From Rhynchopus euleeides (Eukaryota; Euglenozoa; Diplonemea; Diplonemida; Diplonemidae): a stretch of 64,000 nt of DNA. The DNA lies in NCBI GenBank assembly GCA_963210315.1, contig OY723237.1, forward strand, positions 1,178,001 to 1,242,000. Reading direction: 5' to 3'. The notes under the pieces are model-generated. The model ran no database searches and was not told where the DNA came from. It worked only from the letters and a program-made list of their open reading frames with translations. This document shows positions 51,407 to 63,500 of this stretch, piece by piece (the stretch's first letter is position 1; each line of letters starts with the position of its first letter). A program made the position numbers and the translations under genes.

Positions 51407-53274
51407 GATTTTTCGGATTTTGTTTATATCTGTGTGGTGGTGCTGGTGTGGTACAGTCGTTCTCTCTCCGGTCCCTGCCCCAGGCAGAATGAGCGCTGTC
51501 TTTTCAAACAGTGAGGGTGGGCACGTCCGTCCGCTGTTCTGTCTACGTTGGACGTGTCTGACGCTTTTTGCCGCCTTTTGAACGTGTCGACTCCTCAATG
51601 GCTGCCTCTCCTTGCCCGCTTGTCGGTCCTTCTCGCTGTTTAAAGGATGACAGTAAGGACACTCGAGTCAATGACGCAGATGAACCTGAGTGCCGCCCGT
51701 GCCTCCCGCAGCACCAGTGCCCTTCCAATTCAAGTGAGGCACCCTGCAGCAGTCAGTGCAGACAAGCTCCGATGGGTGCCCCCGACACACAGGTGTTTGC
51801 TTCTCTGTGTAAGCCCCACACCCACCAAACCCCTCCCTGGTCTCCAAGGCGGCGCCACCATTTCATCCCACAACATCATCCCCTCCTCCCCCCCTCCGTT
51901 TGCTTGTGCCCTCGCACTCCGCCCCGCCCTCGCCCTGACCCCCTCCTCCCGTGACCCAGAGAGGAGGCGCGAGATGCTGTTCTACGATACCGCCTCTCTC
52001 ATTGGGGAGCTGCAACACGACGTCGCCCCGTCGCAGTACCTGTGTGTGCTGCTGAGCCACTGAGACGCTGCATGCAGGAGCAAACCAGCTCTCTGGCCGT
52101 TTTGCTTTTGGTCATCTCGACAACGTTTGTGTTACGTTTCCGGTGAAACAAGAAAGGGCGCGACCCCTCCCTGTGTAGCAGGCGAATTGTATGCAAACTG
52201 TTTTCCCTTTGCCAATGGAGAGGCGGTATTGCCAATAGAGTGAGTGAGAGAGTGAGAGAAAGAGACAGAAGACAGGGGTGGAAGAAGTGGAGGAATCACA
52301 ACGCCGTTCAGCAGCAACCGCTCTTCGGCTGTGTTTTTTTTTGGTGATGCGTTGACGCTTCTCCACCCAAACCCTGAAAGTGATAGTGTATGGAGGATTT
52401 GGATGCTTGCTGTGGTGAGCCCGGCTTTCTGATCACAGGAGTGTGCGAGAAAAGACAGCAAAGGAGTTGGGACGGAGGAAGGGGTAAGGTTCACCCACCC
52501 ACCTACCCACTTCCCATCCCTCCTCTTAGGACACGCTCAATAGAAGTGGCGGGGGAGGGGCGATTGTCGAGAAGGAAGGCAACGCATCTCTCCCAACACA
52601 TTCTACCTCAGGGTCGAATCTCTCCTGTCACTCGCAACAATCAACAGGCAGAGAGTGCGGGGGGGGGGGAGGTGTGCGGAGCGGGGAGACGTGCGCTGTG
52701 GCCTGATATTCTGTTATGTGAAGCGACACCTCGCTTACACACAGAATATGCAAACCTGCTAAAAAAAATCGAGCGGCCACAAGGAAGAAGAGGAGGGAGG
52801 GGGCCGACTGAGTATCGGCAGTCGCAACCTGCTTTAAAAATCCAACTGGGATGGGGGAGGGGGCTGTGTTAGGCAGTAATCGAGGGTGTGTGTGTGCATG
52901 AGTTTCTTGACGAGGATAGATCCTGCATGTGAAACCGAAAGGGGAGGGGTAGCGGGGGCGGGCAAAGCTGTTCCCTTCGCGTCGTTAGTTTTTCACATAA
53001 AAAAAAGAGGCGAAAAGAATGCGCCAGAAAGGAAACAGCATTTTCGGCATCGCAGTGGAGACCCTTGGAGTGTTGAACAACAGCTGTGGTATAATCGGGG
53101 CCCCCATCGCGAGTTGCCCCGGTTAGTATTTGGGTTTGAAGCTTCAGAGGGGCAGCACGACAAGTAGCACACGCTGCCAAGCGCTTGAGAGATATCGAGA
53201 CGCGAAAACTCTGGGGGGGGGGGGGGTTTGTTTTTGGAGTTGTGCTAACAACGCAGGAAACTTTGCCATGCAGA

Positions 53275-53526
53275 TCATGCAGGACACACACCACACCCGC
53301 AGCAGGCGTGTGGGGTGTTCTCGCGATCGACGAATACCCGCTGGTTCTTCCCTCCCCTTACTGATTTGCAGACGCAGAGTTTCCGCCATTTCAGATAGGG
53401 CGGGAACACACAACAATCGGCCATCACCAAACTACAATACGAAAGGAACCCCTGAACCCGGCGCGTGTGTATGTATGTGTGCGTGCATCGCGCAAAGATA
53501 CACGATTTCGACGAAGCAGCTTGCAT
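53275..53526 (-). CDS. Candidate small cysteine-rich protein (83 aa), unit 4
   Basis: Third identical copy; splice candidate AG at 53554-53553. Confidence 0.25.
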   Translation of the reverse strand: MQAASSKSCIFARCTHTYIHTRRVQGFLSYCSLVMADCCVFPPYLKWRKLCVCKSVRGGKNQRVFVDRENTPHACCGCGVCPA

Positions 53527-53552
53527 CTGAGGATAAGTTAACCGAGGGAAAC

Positions 53553-53596
53553 CTTATTCGGCGGGGGTGAGGGGGTGAGAGAGAGAGAGAGGGGTG
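53553..53596 (-). promoter_or_regulatory. Pyrimidine tract plus AG, unit 4
   Basis: Counterpart of the tracts in units 1 and 3. Confidence 0.35.
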
Positions 53597-53603
53597 GGGT
53601 GGC

Positions 53604-53703
53604 TTGATTGTCGAGAGTGAATGGAAAAGCAAGTCTCCCAGCACCTTCTTGCAATGTTAGTCCTTTTTGTAGTCACCACACCAGATATGCTGTACAAGGC
53701 GAG
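53604..53703. repeat. Shared 100-bp segment, copy A of unit 4
   Basis: Overlaps the IQ-motif gene 3' end. Confidence 0.6.
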
Positions 53704-54923
53704 AGAGGAGGGGTAGGGGTGGCTCCGATGCTGGGGCGTGAAAAGGGGCCTGTCAGGAGGTACGACGGGAATATGTGATCCGCTTTATTCAGCACAGACA
53801 CCGCTGCACGGAGAGGCGCAAACCCCTGCTCCACAGGCGGGGGCCCGCCGGTGAACATCGTGCTAAAGCCGAGATCGCGGCAGGAGTCCTCCGGCTCGAC
53901 GTCCGGGGCAGAGGCTAGGTCACCCCCCTCCACGAGAAACCCCGTCACGCTGTCATAGCTCACGGAGGTTAGGAAGACCCGCGCCGACTGAAGGTATGTG
54001 TCGTAGAGTGCTGTCATCTCCTCGCCCCGCAGCGTCAGAAGGGACCTCCGGGAGATGCGCTCCTCCTTCACGACGTAGAGCAGCTCATGCGCCTCGATAA
54101 TGTACGCTGCGTCCGAAGGGGCAGGTGGCTTCGGGGCGTGCTGCCCCTCCCCGTCACACAGCGAGGGGTGGCGGCGCAGCGGGATGTGGAGCCGCTGCGC
54201 AGAGCGCGCAGCGGCGGTGGAAAGCAGCTTCCATGACTCACGCTCGCGCCGCAAGATGGTGGTGCGCTTCAGGGAGGCTTGAGAGTCGAGCACGCCGCGC
54301 TCCTCCCTCCCGAGCCACAGGGAGTACACTGCGGCGCGGGAGGCGCGGCAGGCAGCAGCGAGGCAGAGGGTTGCCTGCAGGTGTTTGGCACGCACAGTCC
54401 ACCGCTGAATGCTGACGGTGCGGGTGGAGATGGCTGTCGTGACAAACCGTTTGATGTTCTTCAGGGCTTCGACGCGTGGGGCGACCCTGACGCGGATGGC
54501 AGGGATGAGGCAGGATATGATGGCGCAGGCGCGTGCCTGGGAGGCAACCCCGCGGGCGTAGGCGGTGCGCCAGCTGCGTTGGATGACGCGCACAGCCTTG
54601 CGCCGCACGGCTTGTGACTTCCGCTTGTCCTTCGCCCTCTCGGCCTCGTTGATCAGGTTTCGCGAGACCTGCAGCATCTGCACCGCCGCCTTTTTATTCG
54701 CGCCTGCTAAGGGGGACACAGCAACCAGCTCCTCCGAATCCACAACCCCGACACGCGTGTAGTTCCGCAGCTCCTGCCAGTGCAATTCGGGACTCTTCTT
54801 CGGCTGCGTTGCCTTTTTCCCCCGCCGGGGGCCGGAGCCCGGCGTGCGCGACATATTGCTGGCATTGCTGGAGCGCCGCCGGTGCTTCCCGGCATCAAAG
54901 GCGCCGAGAAGCCCCTGATCCAT
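53673..54923 (-). CDS. Basic IQ-motif-like protein, 416 aa, unit 4
   Basis: Full-length copy with Ala75 and one private substitution, Thr for Met at residue 162 (FVTTAIS). The IQ motif and C-terminus are unchanged. Confidence 0.8.
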   Translation of the reverse strand: MDQGLLGAFDAGKHRRRSSNASNMSRTPGSGPRRGKKATQPKKSPELHWQELRNYTRVGVVDSEELVAVSPLAGANKKAAVQMLQVSRNLINEAERAKDKRKSQAVRRKAVRVIQRSWRTAYARGVASQARACAIISCLIPAIRVRVAPRVEALKNIKRFVTTAISTRTVSIQRWTVRAKHLQATLCLAAACRASRAAVYSLWLGREERGVLDSQASLKRTTILRRERESWKLLSTAAARSAQRLHIPLRRHPSLCDGEGQHAPKPPAPSDAAYIIEAHELLYVVKEERISRRSLLTLRGEEMTALYDTYLQSARVFLTSVSYDSVTGFLVEGGDLASAPDVEPEDSCRDLGFSTMFTGGPPPVEQGFAPLRAAVSVLNKADHIFPSYLLTGPFSRPSIGATPTPPLSPCTAYLVW

Positions 54924-55124
54924 CGCGGCAAACCGCCCCGCCCAGCGGTGCGCTGCGCCCGCCCCAGCGTGCGTGCCTCATGGGCTGGGGTGTCCCCTGT
55001 CCCACACACAGGGCGGCGATTCTGGCAATGTGTGTATCTGCTGGTTGCAAGTTGTTTTTGTGGTTGGCATACGGGAGATCCCCAGTTTGAAGTTTGAGCG
55101 AGGCGCAATCGGAGATGCAGCAAG

Positions 55125-55192
55125 CTGAAAAGGGGCACAAGCGGGTATGGGAGGGGGTGGGGTGGGGTGGGGTGGGGTGGGGTGGGGTGGGG
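55125..55192 (-). promoter_or_regulatory. Trans-splice acceptor with (GGGGT)7 tract, unit 4
   Basis: AG at 55126-55125; seven GGGGT repeats as in unit 2. Confidence 0.6.
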
Positions 55193-56215
55193 CTTGGGCG
55201 AGGGCAGTCAGCAGCACTTTGTTTTAATTATAGAATTTGTCGTCAATAGGAATTTGCAGCCGGTAGCAGTAGTAGGTGATATGCCGCGTTGGGGCGCGGC
55301 ACCTGACGTGCGCTGTGCTGTCGGGCTCCGGCTGGACAGCGCTGTCTAGACACAGTGCACGTCTGCTAGAAGAATGAAGGCAATGGCCAACATAGGAAAT
55401 CAATATAGGCATCACGCAGGGCAGCAGCAGAGCCAAAGAGAAGGTCCAGCACCCCTCACAACTGTGCCCACCACCAAGGAGGGACAAATGCCCTCAGTGA
55501 GGCGAAGCACGGCGTTCTGGAATGTTGCGAGACCTTCCTTCGCGGCATAAGCATGTGCCCCCAACGAAGAGAGTGCGATGATGGCTTTTGTCTGCAGGAC
55601 GAGTCAACCGCAGATACGAGGTGGTACGGGTTTTCAGTTCTTTCCAGAGGTGGGGGTGGGGTGGGGAGACGGAAGGAGGGAGAGACGGAACATTATTCCC
55701 TGCAAAAAAACCCCCCCCCCACAGCCCAGATCCACCCGGTCTCCTTGGATGCCTCTCTCTCTCTCTGCAAAGGCCTGCCATCGGTTCATAGGGGGCATGG
55801 CATTCGCTCTGTGTCAAACTGTGTGAGCTTTGCCTTCCTCTTTTGAGAAGCGGTTCACTGCCCTGCATTTCGGAGCGAAGGCCCCCATAGACGTGACTTT
55901 TGTCCCGCACATCCAAGACGAAAAGGTGGGGGGGGGGGGGGTGGAGAGAGAGAGAGAGAGCTGTGCCTGATGGTAAAAATGAAAAATGGCACTGGGAGAG
56001 GAACGGGAAGAGGCATAGCGAGAGGGTGAGGCGGGATGGGGGTGGGGGTGGGGGTGGATGATAGTCAAAAAAAAGTGAAAAGGGCAAAAAACAAAACAAA
56101 AACGAAGGCCTCACCGCACACATCCACACATACCCCTCTCTCCCTTCCAGCAATTTGCGGGTATCCAATTTTCTTTTCTGGATAGTCGCAGCGCGGCGAT
56201 CCCCCCCCCCCCCCC

Positions 56216-57560
56216 TAGGGTGGGTATACCCCTGTGAGAAAATGGGTATTTTCAGGACACGCTCTAAACACCTCTCAGCCCCTACCTGACACACGCACCG
56301 ACCCCAAAGGGTGCCAGAATGATATCCTGAGGCCACCAACACCATTTGTGGGGCCTTATGGGGTGTTTTTTGGGGTTCCGGAAAATTTGCCCACCGGTGG
56401 TTCCTGGTGGTACCGTAGGCCCACCTCTGTTTGCTGGACACGCCCTTTTGCTGGCACAATACGGGGTAGGCGTGGTGAAGGGGGTGTCGGAAATTGCCCG
56501 GACACGAGTTTCGACGATTGTGCCCCTGTCCCACTGATTTTTGCGCGAATTACATGCACGTATAGGCGTGCCTTGGCCTGTACAGGCCTGGATAGGCACA
56601 GATTGCCTGTATGGATTGATCTCGATGTGCATATCCCGACAGGTATGGGCCTGTATGGTCTTGTAATCCTGCATGGAGCCCTGCTGAAAAATCAGATGGC
56701 TGTCGGTATTCACAGCCAGTATATTTCTTTCACAGAGCACCCGAAGCTCGTCAATACGATTGCGCTTCAGGGCGCGCCTGTGCCTCGCCTGATGGGCAAT
56801 TCGTCCATCACGCCCCTCAACAGAGCCAGGTGTCACAGGAATGACTTCCATCGATTCGGGTGGTTTGCAAAAGCCTCCTCGTCATTTGCTTCGAATTCAG
56901 CAAATTTGTGCATAGTAACTCAGTTCACCTGCTGCGTGTCTGTGCATTCCTGCTGTTGACAGTGCTGCAGTGTGCGCAGCCAGGCATTGGTTCCCATGCT
57001 GGCAGGCAGGTGTTTGGACTTTGAATTTCGTGAGGGTTTGGAGGCGTGCCTTGAGTCTATCGAAATGATTGCGCCTCAGCTGCTAATATCTCACCAGGAG
57101 CGCCCAGTTCTTCGCGAAGATGAGTTTCAGAAGTGACTGAGTTCAACTGTGCACAGTGCGGCGCTCAACACAGGCAGCATGTCGTCATGGAGAAGAGTGT
57201 CGATTGCTATAGAATCTGGCATGCGGGAGTAGCCTCGTTCTACAGTCTGCGCGAGCTGGTTCCCGAGGGTGATATTTTCTTGGTAACAGGCTTGTGGGGT
57301 GGCACTAGCCATGTGAAGGGGTGTGAGTGAGTGTGCAGTGCCTATCCGGGGGGCACCGTAGGAACCACCGATGGGCAAATTTTTTAGAATGCCAAAATAT
57401 CAGCACTGAGGTTGATCTGGTGGTGAAATCTCCACCACAAAACACTTTTGGGACGATCTGGGCACATTGGCACCCTTTACATGGCTTTCTGAGGTACTTT
57501 TTGGTGTTCCCGAAAAATGTTATTTTCTCACGCGTATAGGGGGGGGTATACCCACCCCTA
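56216..57560. mobile_element. Inverted-repeat element, unit 4
   Basis: Exactly 1,345 bp, same ends. No unit has an empty site, so the pre-insertion sequence cannot be compared here. Confidence 0.65.
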
Positions 57561-59141
57561 CCCCCCCCCCCCATTTGGCACCGCCGAACTCACAACAAAA
57601 AAAATGACATCGAATCCAAGCCAGGGGGTGGGGTGGGGTGTGTCTGTGTGTGTGCGTGGTCTAATTTTGTCTTCGGGATCCTCAGGAATCACCCCCTACC
57701 CCCTCCCTTCACATCCCCACCACACCCAGCCCTGGGGGTGCGGCGTGGGGGAGAGAGATGGCACGGGGCAGGGGGGGGGGGGGGGGTGGTGAGGTCGCAA
57801 CAGCGAAACCCGCACTGAAGGTGCTGTCGCTGGCGACCTTTCACACCCCCTCTGTTCTCTGGCAAACCCGATAAAAAGTCAGACTATCTCAGAGGCGGCA
57901 TGAAGAATGAAGGGTAGGCTTGAAGAAGGCATGAACAGGAAGGAATACTATTCAATACTATTGGTGCCAACTATGGAATAGTTCAATACGGATTCATCGG
58001 GCTTGGGAAGGGGGGGGGGGGGTGGCAAAGCGGAAGAGCAGGAAAACGACGGATGTCCTCCCCGAGAAGGGGAGGAGAGACGTTTGCCCGCCCCCTACAA
58101 GGCCCCCACTCCCCCCACTCCCACTCTATTGCCGTGATCCGTGATAGTGATCACACGCCGAATACCCAAGCACCAACCACTCCACACGGGGTCATCAAGA
58201 CGATGAGGGAATATCTGTCATGTCAGACGGAGTGTATCTCTGATGTGACGCTGAAAAGTATTTTTCACTACGCCCATCCACAAAAATTCACTCTCCCTTC
58301 ATCCGTGATGCGACCCACTCAGCTTTGCGACAACGTGTCGGTGGTGGCAGAGGGGGGGGGCTGTGATGCCAAATGGTGGGGGGGAAAAGGGCCCGTGGAA
58401 AGAGAAAAAAAATGCCGCTGCAGCCCTGCCGCTCTGTCCTCCACTGATTGTGCTTCATCGGGTCTGCACCTCCAAACCCTCCTGCAGGATGGAGGCGGGG
58501 GGGCAGAAGTGAGCGTCATTTTTCTTTGCGCAAAAAAAAGAGGGGGGGTTGTGCGCGGAATTGAATTTGAAAACCAAAAAAAACGAAGTAACTTCGTAGT
58601 AGATCGGTAGAAATGGAACACTATCGACACATGTCACTCAACACGGGGGAATGGGGAGGGGAGAGGTTGTGGTGAAACGCACACACAAGAGAAAAAAAAT
58701 AGGGATTTTCGTGGGTTTGGGGAGGGGCCGAATTGCTTTGTACAAAACGGAGCCACAAGCCCTCGTCCCTATTCTTTAGTGCGGAAATGAAGGGTGGAGA
58801 GGATTGATCTGTTCTTGCAAATAGAATGCCCTTCGGGTATTGACACCGGGATGGCAGTTTGCAGACAGCACATAGTTGTAGCATTGCTACGACGGTTTTC
58901 AGGCATATGGGTGGGGTGGCATGCCACCATACACCTGCCTTTTTGTATCGGCTTTCCCCTTCGGGTCCCCGGGCATCTCCCTGTCACGGCGGATATGGCG
59001 CAGCCAACTCCAGGCATTCCTTTCGGCAACAGGATGAGGACATACAACCTTGTTCGACTCTGCCCGACAAACACCATACAAAAGTAGAACTATCCCTGGC
59101 TGGGGCGGGGAGAGGCAGCCAGATCCGGAAATCAAGTAATA

Positions 59142-59276
59142 CCCTGCGGGGGCCTTCGCTACCAGTCACTGCTCGTCACAGCTCATCAGTCAGTGAGGGG
59201 AAGTGGGCTGTGGCTCACTTTTTCTCACTCAGTCACACTTGGTAGCGAAGGCCCCCTGCGGGGGGTCGTCGCTACT
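59142..59276. repeat. Foldback sequence, unit 4
   Basis: Both arms unchanged. Confidence 0.5.
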
Positions 59277-60134
59277 GGGTGGTCGTCAGTTCATTTTTGG
59301 TACATTTCCGGTTGAGTTGGCTGAAACCTGACGAAGAGTGATGGACAATATAACGATCCACCGCCGAAGACCCCCTGAGGATGCATATTGGGAAAGAAGA
59401 TGCTTTCACTTCCAAGGCACACGATAGACCGGAGAGCGATAGATAGTTGCCTGCGGTGAAGGGCGAAACGGGAAATACGAGAAAAAGACCCCCCCGCACT
59501 CGCTGATTGGACAGCAGGTGCAAGGCGGTTTATCAGGGGAAGCAGTTTACGGGCTGCGACCCTGTATGTCGCCAAACACAGGGCCCAGAAGTGAGAGACA
59601 CCGCAGGTCAGAAGCCGTCATGAGATGCAGCGTCACAAGTGGGGTTCATGTGGGTGACACAGATAGGTCAGGCCCACAGCGCGTCGAGGTTAGCGGAGAG
59701 GATGCCTTTGCCAGGGCGCAGAGAGTAACGAGCAGAAGGATGCACGCGCCTCCATCAAACTGCTGAAAACAGGAAACACGGCGCTGCCAGGCACATCAGC
59801 AAACGATCCGAGAAGCCTCGGTCGGCGGAAAAGGAAAACGGGAAGTAGAGTGGGTGGTCGACGGCAAGTGATAGCCGTGTCACAAAAAGCAGAGACGCCG
59901 AAAGAAAAAAACATAATATATATGTCATCCAGCCGTGGCCAGCCAACGGGCCTGTGAGTCTATAGTTTCTGACACAGGGTATTTGTTCGGAGAGCGACAC
60001 GCCAACACGTGACAGATGGACCCCAGGGGATCCCGAAACCGAGAGGTCCCCGAGGAGAGGGCACAGCCGGAAGGAGGGACAAGCGGAAAGATGAAGCGGG
60101 GCGTCTGGAAAGGGAGGAGGGGCGAAAGGGGGGG

Positions 60135-60236
60135 TTTGATCGGCGAGAGTGAATGGAAAAGTGAGTCTCCCAGCACCTTCCTGCAATGTTACGCCTTGTT
60201 GTAGTCAGAAAACCAGAAATGTTGTACAGGGCAGGG
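60135..60236. repeat. Shared 100-bp segment, copy B of unit 4
   Basis: Same position relative to the downstream repeat-gene stop codon as in the other units. Confidence 0.6.
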
Positions 60237-60596
60237 GAGAAAGGGGGGGGGGGGGTCGTCGGTCACGACACCACACACAGCGGCAGCGGGAGTGGGATTT
60301 CCTGCATGATCCTGCGTTGGTAGCACAGCAAGACGCAGAAGGAAGAGAGTAGTCCCCAGCGAGATGGTACGGGGAACCGGAGTGACGAGACAGCGTGAAT
60401 CATAGAAAAGGGAAAAGGACGGGGGAAGCGGGTGGAGGACACAACGACAAAGTCGTGCGAGTCGTCAGCACGAGGTGACAGCAACACAAGGCACGCCGCC
60501 AGGAAGGAAAGCACAAAGCTTTCACACAGGTACAGGAGGTGTCAGCGGGAAAACATGGGCTGCACGCAGAGGTGTCCGAAAAGAACGACGTCACCG

Positions 60597-63500
60597 CTAC
60601 GGCGACACACAAGGGAGGCACGGCTTGTCGGAGCACATCATGCGGGTGCACGCCACCTTCCCGTTGTTGCACTTGCAGTCGTTGCAGTGGTTGTTCTTCT
60701 CACCCTTGCCGGTCCAGCCGTCAGCGACAATGGTACCGCACTCCAGCGTGCAGGAAGCAGGGACAGGAACAGGGGCGTCACACGGCTTGTCGGAGCACAT
60801 CATGCGGGTGCACGCCACCTTCCCGTTGTTGCACTTGCAGTCGTTGCAGTGGTTGTTCCTCTCACCCTTGCCGGTCCAGCCGTCAGCGACAATGGTGCCA
60901 CACTCCAGCGTGCAGGAAGCAGGGACAGGAACAGGGGCGTCGCACGGCTTGTCGGAGCACATCATGCGGGTGCACGCCACCTTCCCGTTGTTGCACTTGC
61001 AGTCGTTGCAGTGGTTGTTCCTCTCACCCTTGCCGGTCCAGCCGTCAGCGACAATGGTGCCACACTCCAGCGTGCAGGAAGCAGGGACAGGAACAGGGGC
61101 GTCGCACGGCTTGTCGGAGCACATCATGCGGGTGCACGCCACCAGCCCGTTGTTGCACTTGCAGTCGTTGCAGTGGTTGCGCTTCTCACCCTTGCCGGTC
61201 CAGCCGTCAGCGACAATGGTACCGCACTCCAGCGTGCAGGAAGCAGGGACAGGAACAGGGGCGTCGCACGGCTTGTCGGAGCACATCATGCGGGTGCACG
61301 CCACCAGCCCGTTGTTGCACTTGCAGTCGTTGCAGTGGTTGCGCTTCTCACCCTTGCCGGTCCAGCCGTCAGCGACAATGGTACCGCACTCCAGCGTGCA
61401 GGAAGCAGGGACAGGAACAGGGGCGTCGCACGGCTTGTCGGAGCACATCATGCGGGTGCACGCCACCTTCCCGTTGTTGCACTTGCAGTCGTTGCAGTGG
61501 TTGCGCTTCTCACCCTTGCCGGTCCAGCCGTCAGCGACAATGGTGCCACACTCCAGCGTGCAGGAAGCAGGGACAGGAACAGGGGCGTCGCACGGCTTGT
61601 CGGAGCACATCATGCGGGTGCACGCCACCAGCCCGTTGTTGCACTTGCAGTCGTTGCAGTGGTTGTTCTTCTCACCCTTGCCGGTCCAGCCGTCAGCGAC
61701 AATGGTGCCACACTCCAGCGTGCAGGAAGCAGGGACAGGAACAGGGGCGTCGCACGGCTTGTCGGAGCACATCATGCGGGTGCACGCCACCTTCCCGTTG
61801 TTGCACTTGCAGTCGTTGCAGTGGTTGCGCTTCTCACCCTTGCCGGTCCAGCCGTCAGCGACACTGGTACCGCACTCCAGCGTGCAGGAAGCAGGGACAG
61901 GAACAGGGGCGTCACACGGCTTGTCGGAGCACATCATGCGGGTGCACGCCACCAGCCCGTTGTTGCACTTGCAGTCGTTGCAGTGGTTGCGCTTCTCACC
62001 CTTGCCGGTCCAGCCGTCAGCGACACTGGTACCGCACTCCAGCGTGCAGGAAGCAGGGACAGGAACAGGGGCGTCACACGGCTTGTCGGAGCACATCATG
62101 CGGGTGCACGCCACCAGCCCGTTGTTGCACTTGCAGTCGTTGCAGTGGTTGCGCTTCTCACCCTTGCCGGTCCAGCCGTCAGCGACACTGGTACCGCACT
62201 CCAGCGTGCAGGAAGCAGGGACAGGAACAGGGGCGTCGCACGGCTTGTCGGAGCACATCATGCGGGTGCACGCCACCAGCCCGTTGTTGCACTTGCAGTC
62301 GTTGCAGTGGTTGCGCTTCTCACCCTTGCCGGTCCAGCCGTCAGCGACACTGGTACCGCACTCCAGCGTGCAGGAAGCAGGGACAGGAACAGGGGCGTCG
62401 CACGGCTTGTCGGAGCACATCATGCGGGTGCACGCCACCTTCCCGTTGTTGCACTTGCAGTAGTTGCAGTGGTTGCGCTTCTCACCCTTGCCGGTCCAGC
62501 CGTCAGCGACAATGGTACCGCACTCCAGCGTGCAGGAAGCAGGGACAGGAACAGGGGCGTCACACGGCTTGTCGGAGCACATCATGCGGGTGCACGCCAC
62601 CTTCCCGTTGTTGCACTTGCAGTAGTTGCAGTGGTTGCGCTTCTCACCCTTGCCGGTCCAGCCGTCAGCGACAATGGTACCGCACTCCAGCGTGCAGGAA
62701 GCAGGGACAGGAACAGGGGCGTCACACGGCTTGTGGGAGCACATCATGCGGGTGCACGCCACCAGCCCGTTGTTGCACTTGCAGTCGTTGCAGTGGTTGC
62801 GCTTCTCACCCTTGCCGGTCCAGCCGTCAGCGACAATGGTGCCACACTCCAGCGTGCAGGAAGCAGGGACAGGAACAGGGGCGTCGCACGGCTTGTCGGA
62901 GCACATCATGCGGGTGCACGCCACCAGCCCGTTGTTGCACTTGCAGTCGTTGCAGTGGTTGCGCTTCTCACCCTTGCCGGTCCAGCCGTCAGCGACAATG
63001 GTGCCACACTCCAGCGTGCAGGAAGCAGGGACAGGAACAGGGGCGTCGCACGGCTTGTCGGAGCACATCATGCGGGTGCACGCCACCTTCCCGTTGTTGC
63101 ACTTGCAGTCGTTGCAGTGGTTGCGCTTCTCACCCTTGCCGGTCCAGCCGTCAGCGACAATGGTACCGCACTCCAGCGTGCAGGAAGCAGGGACAGGAAC
63201 AGGGGCGTCACACGGCTTGTCGGAGCACATCATGCGGGTGCACGCCACCAGCCCGTTGTTGCACTTGCAGTCGTTGCAGTGGTTGCGCTTCTCACCCTTG
63301 CCGGTCCAGCCGTCAGCGACAATGGTACCGCACTCCAGCGTGCAGGAAGCAGGGACAGGAACAGGGGCGTCGCACGGCTTGTCGGAGCACATCATGCGGG
63401 TGCACGCCACCAGCCCGTTGTTGCACTTGCAGTCGTTGCAGTGGTTGCGCTTCTCACCCTTGCCGGTCCAGCCGTCAGCGACAATGGTGCCACACTCCAG

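Larger units (their letters stand above)
51407..53672. other. Short spacer, unit 4
   Basis: Same layout as units 1 and 3. Nothing beyond the 83-codon candidate, the pyrimidine tracts and the shared segment is supported. Confidence 0.6.
54924..60596. other. Long spacer, unit 4
   Basis: Same content and order as unit 1, with homopolymer-length differences such as the C run at 55709-55720 and the G run at 55927-55941. Confidence 0.6.
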
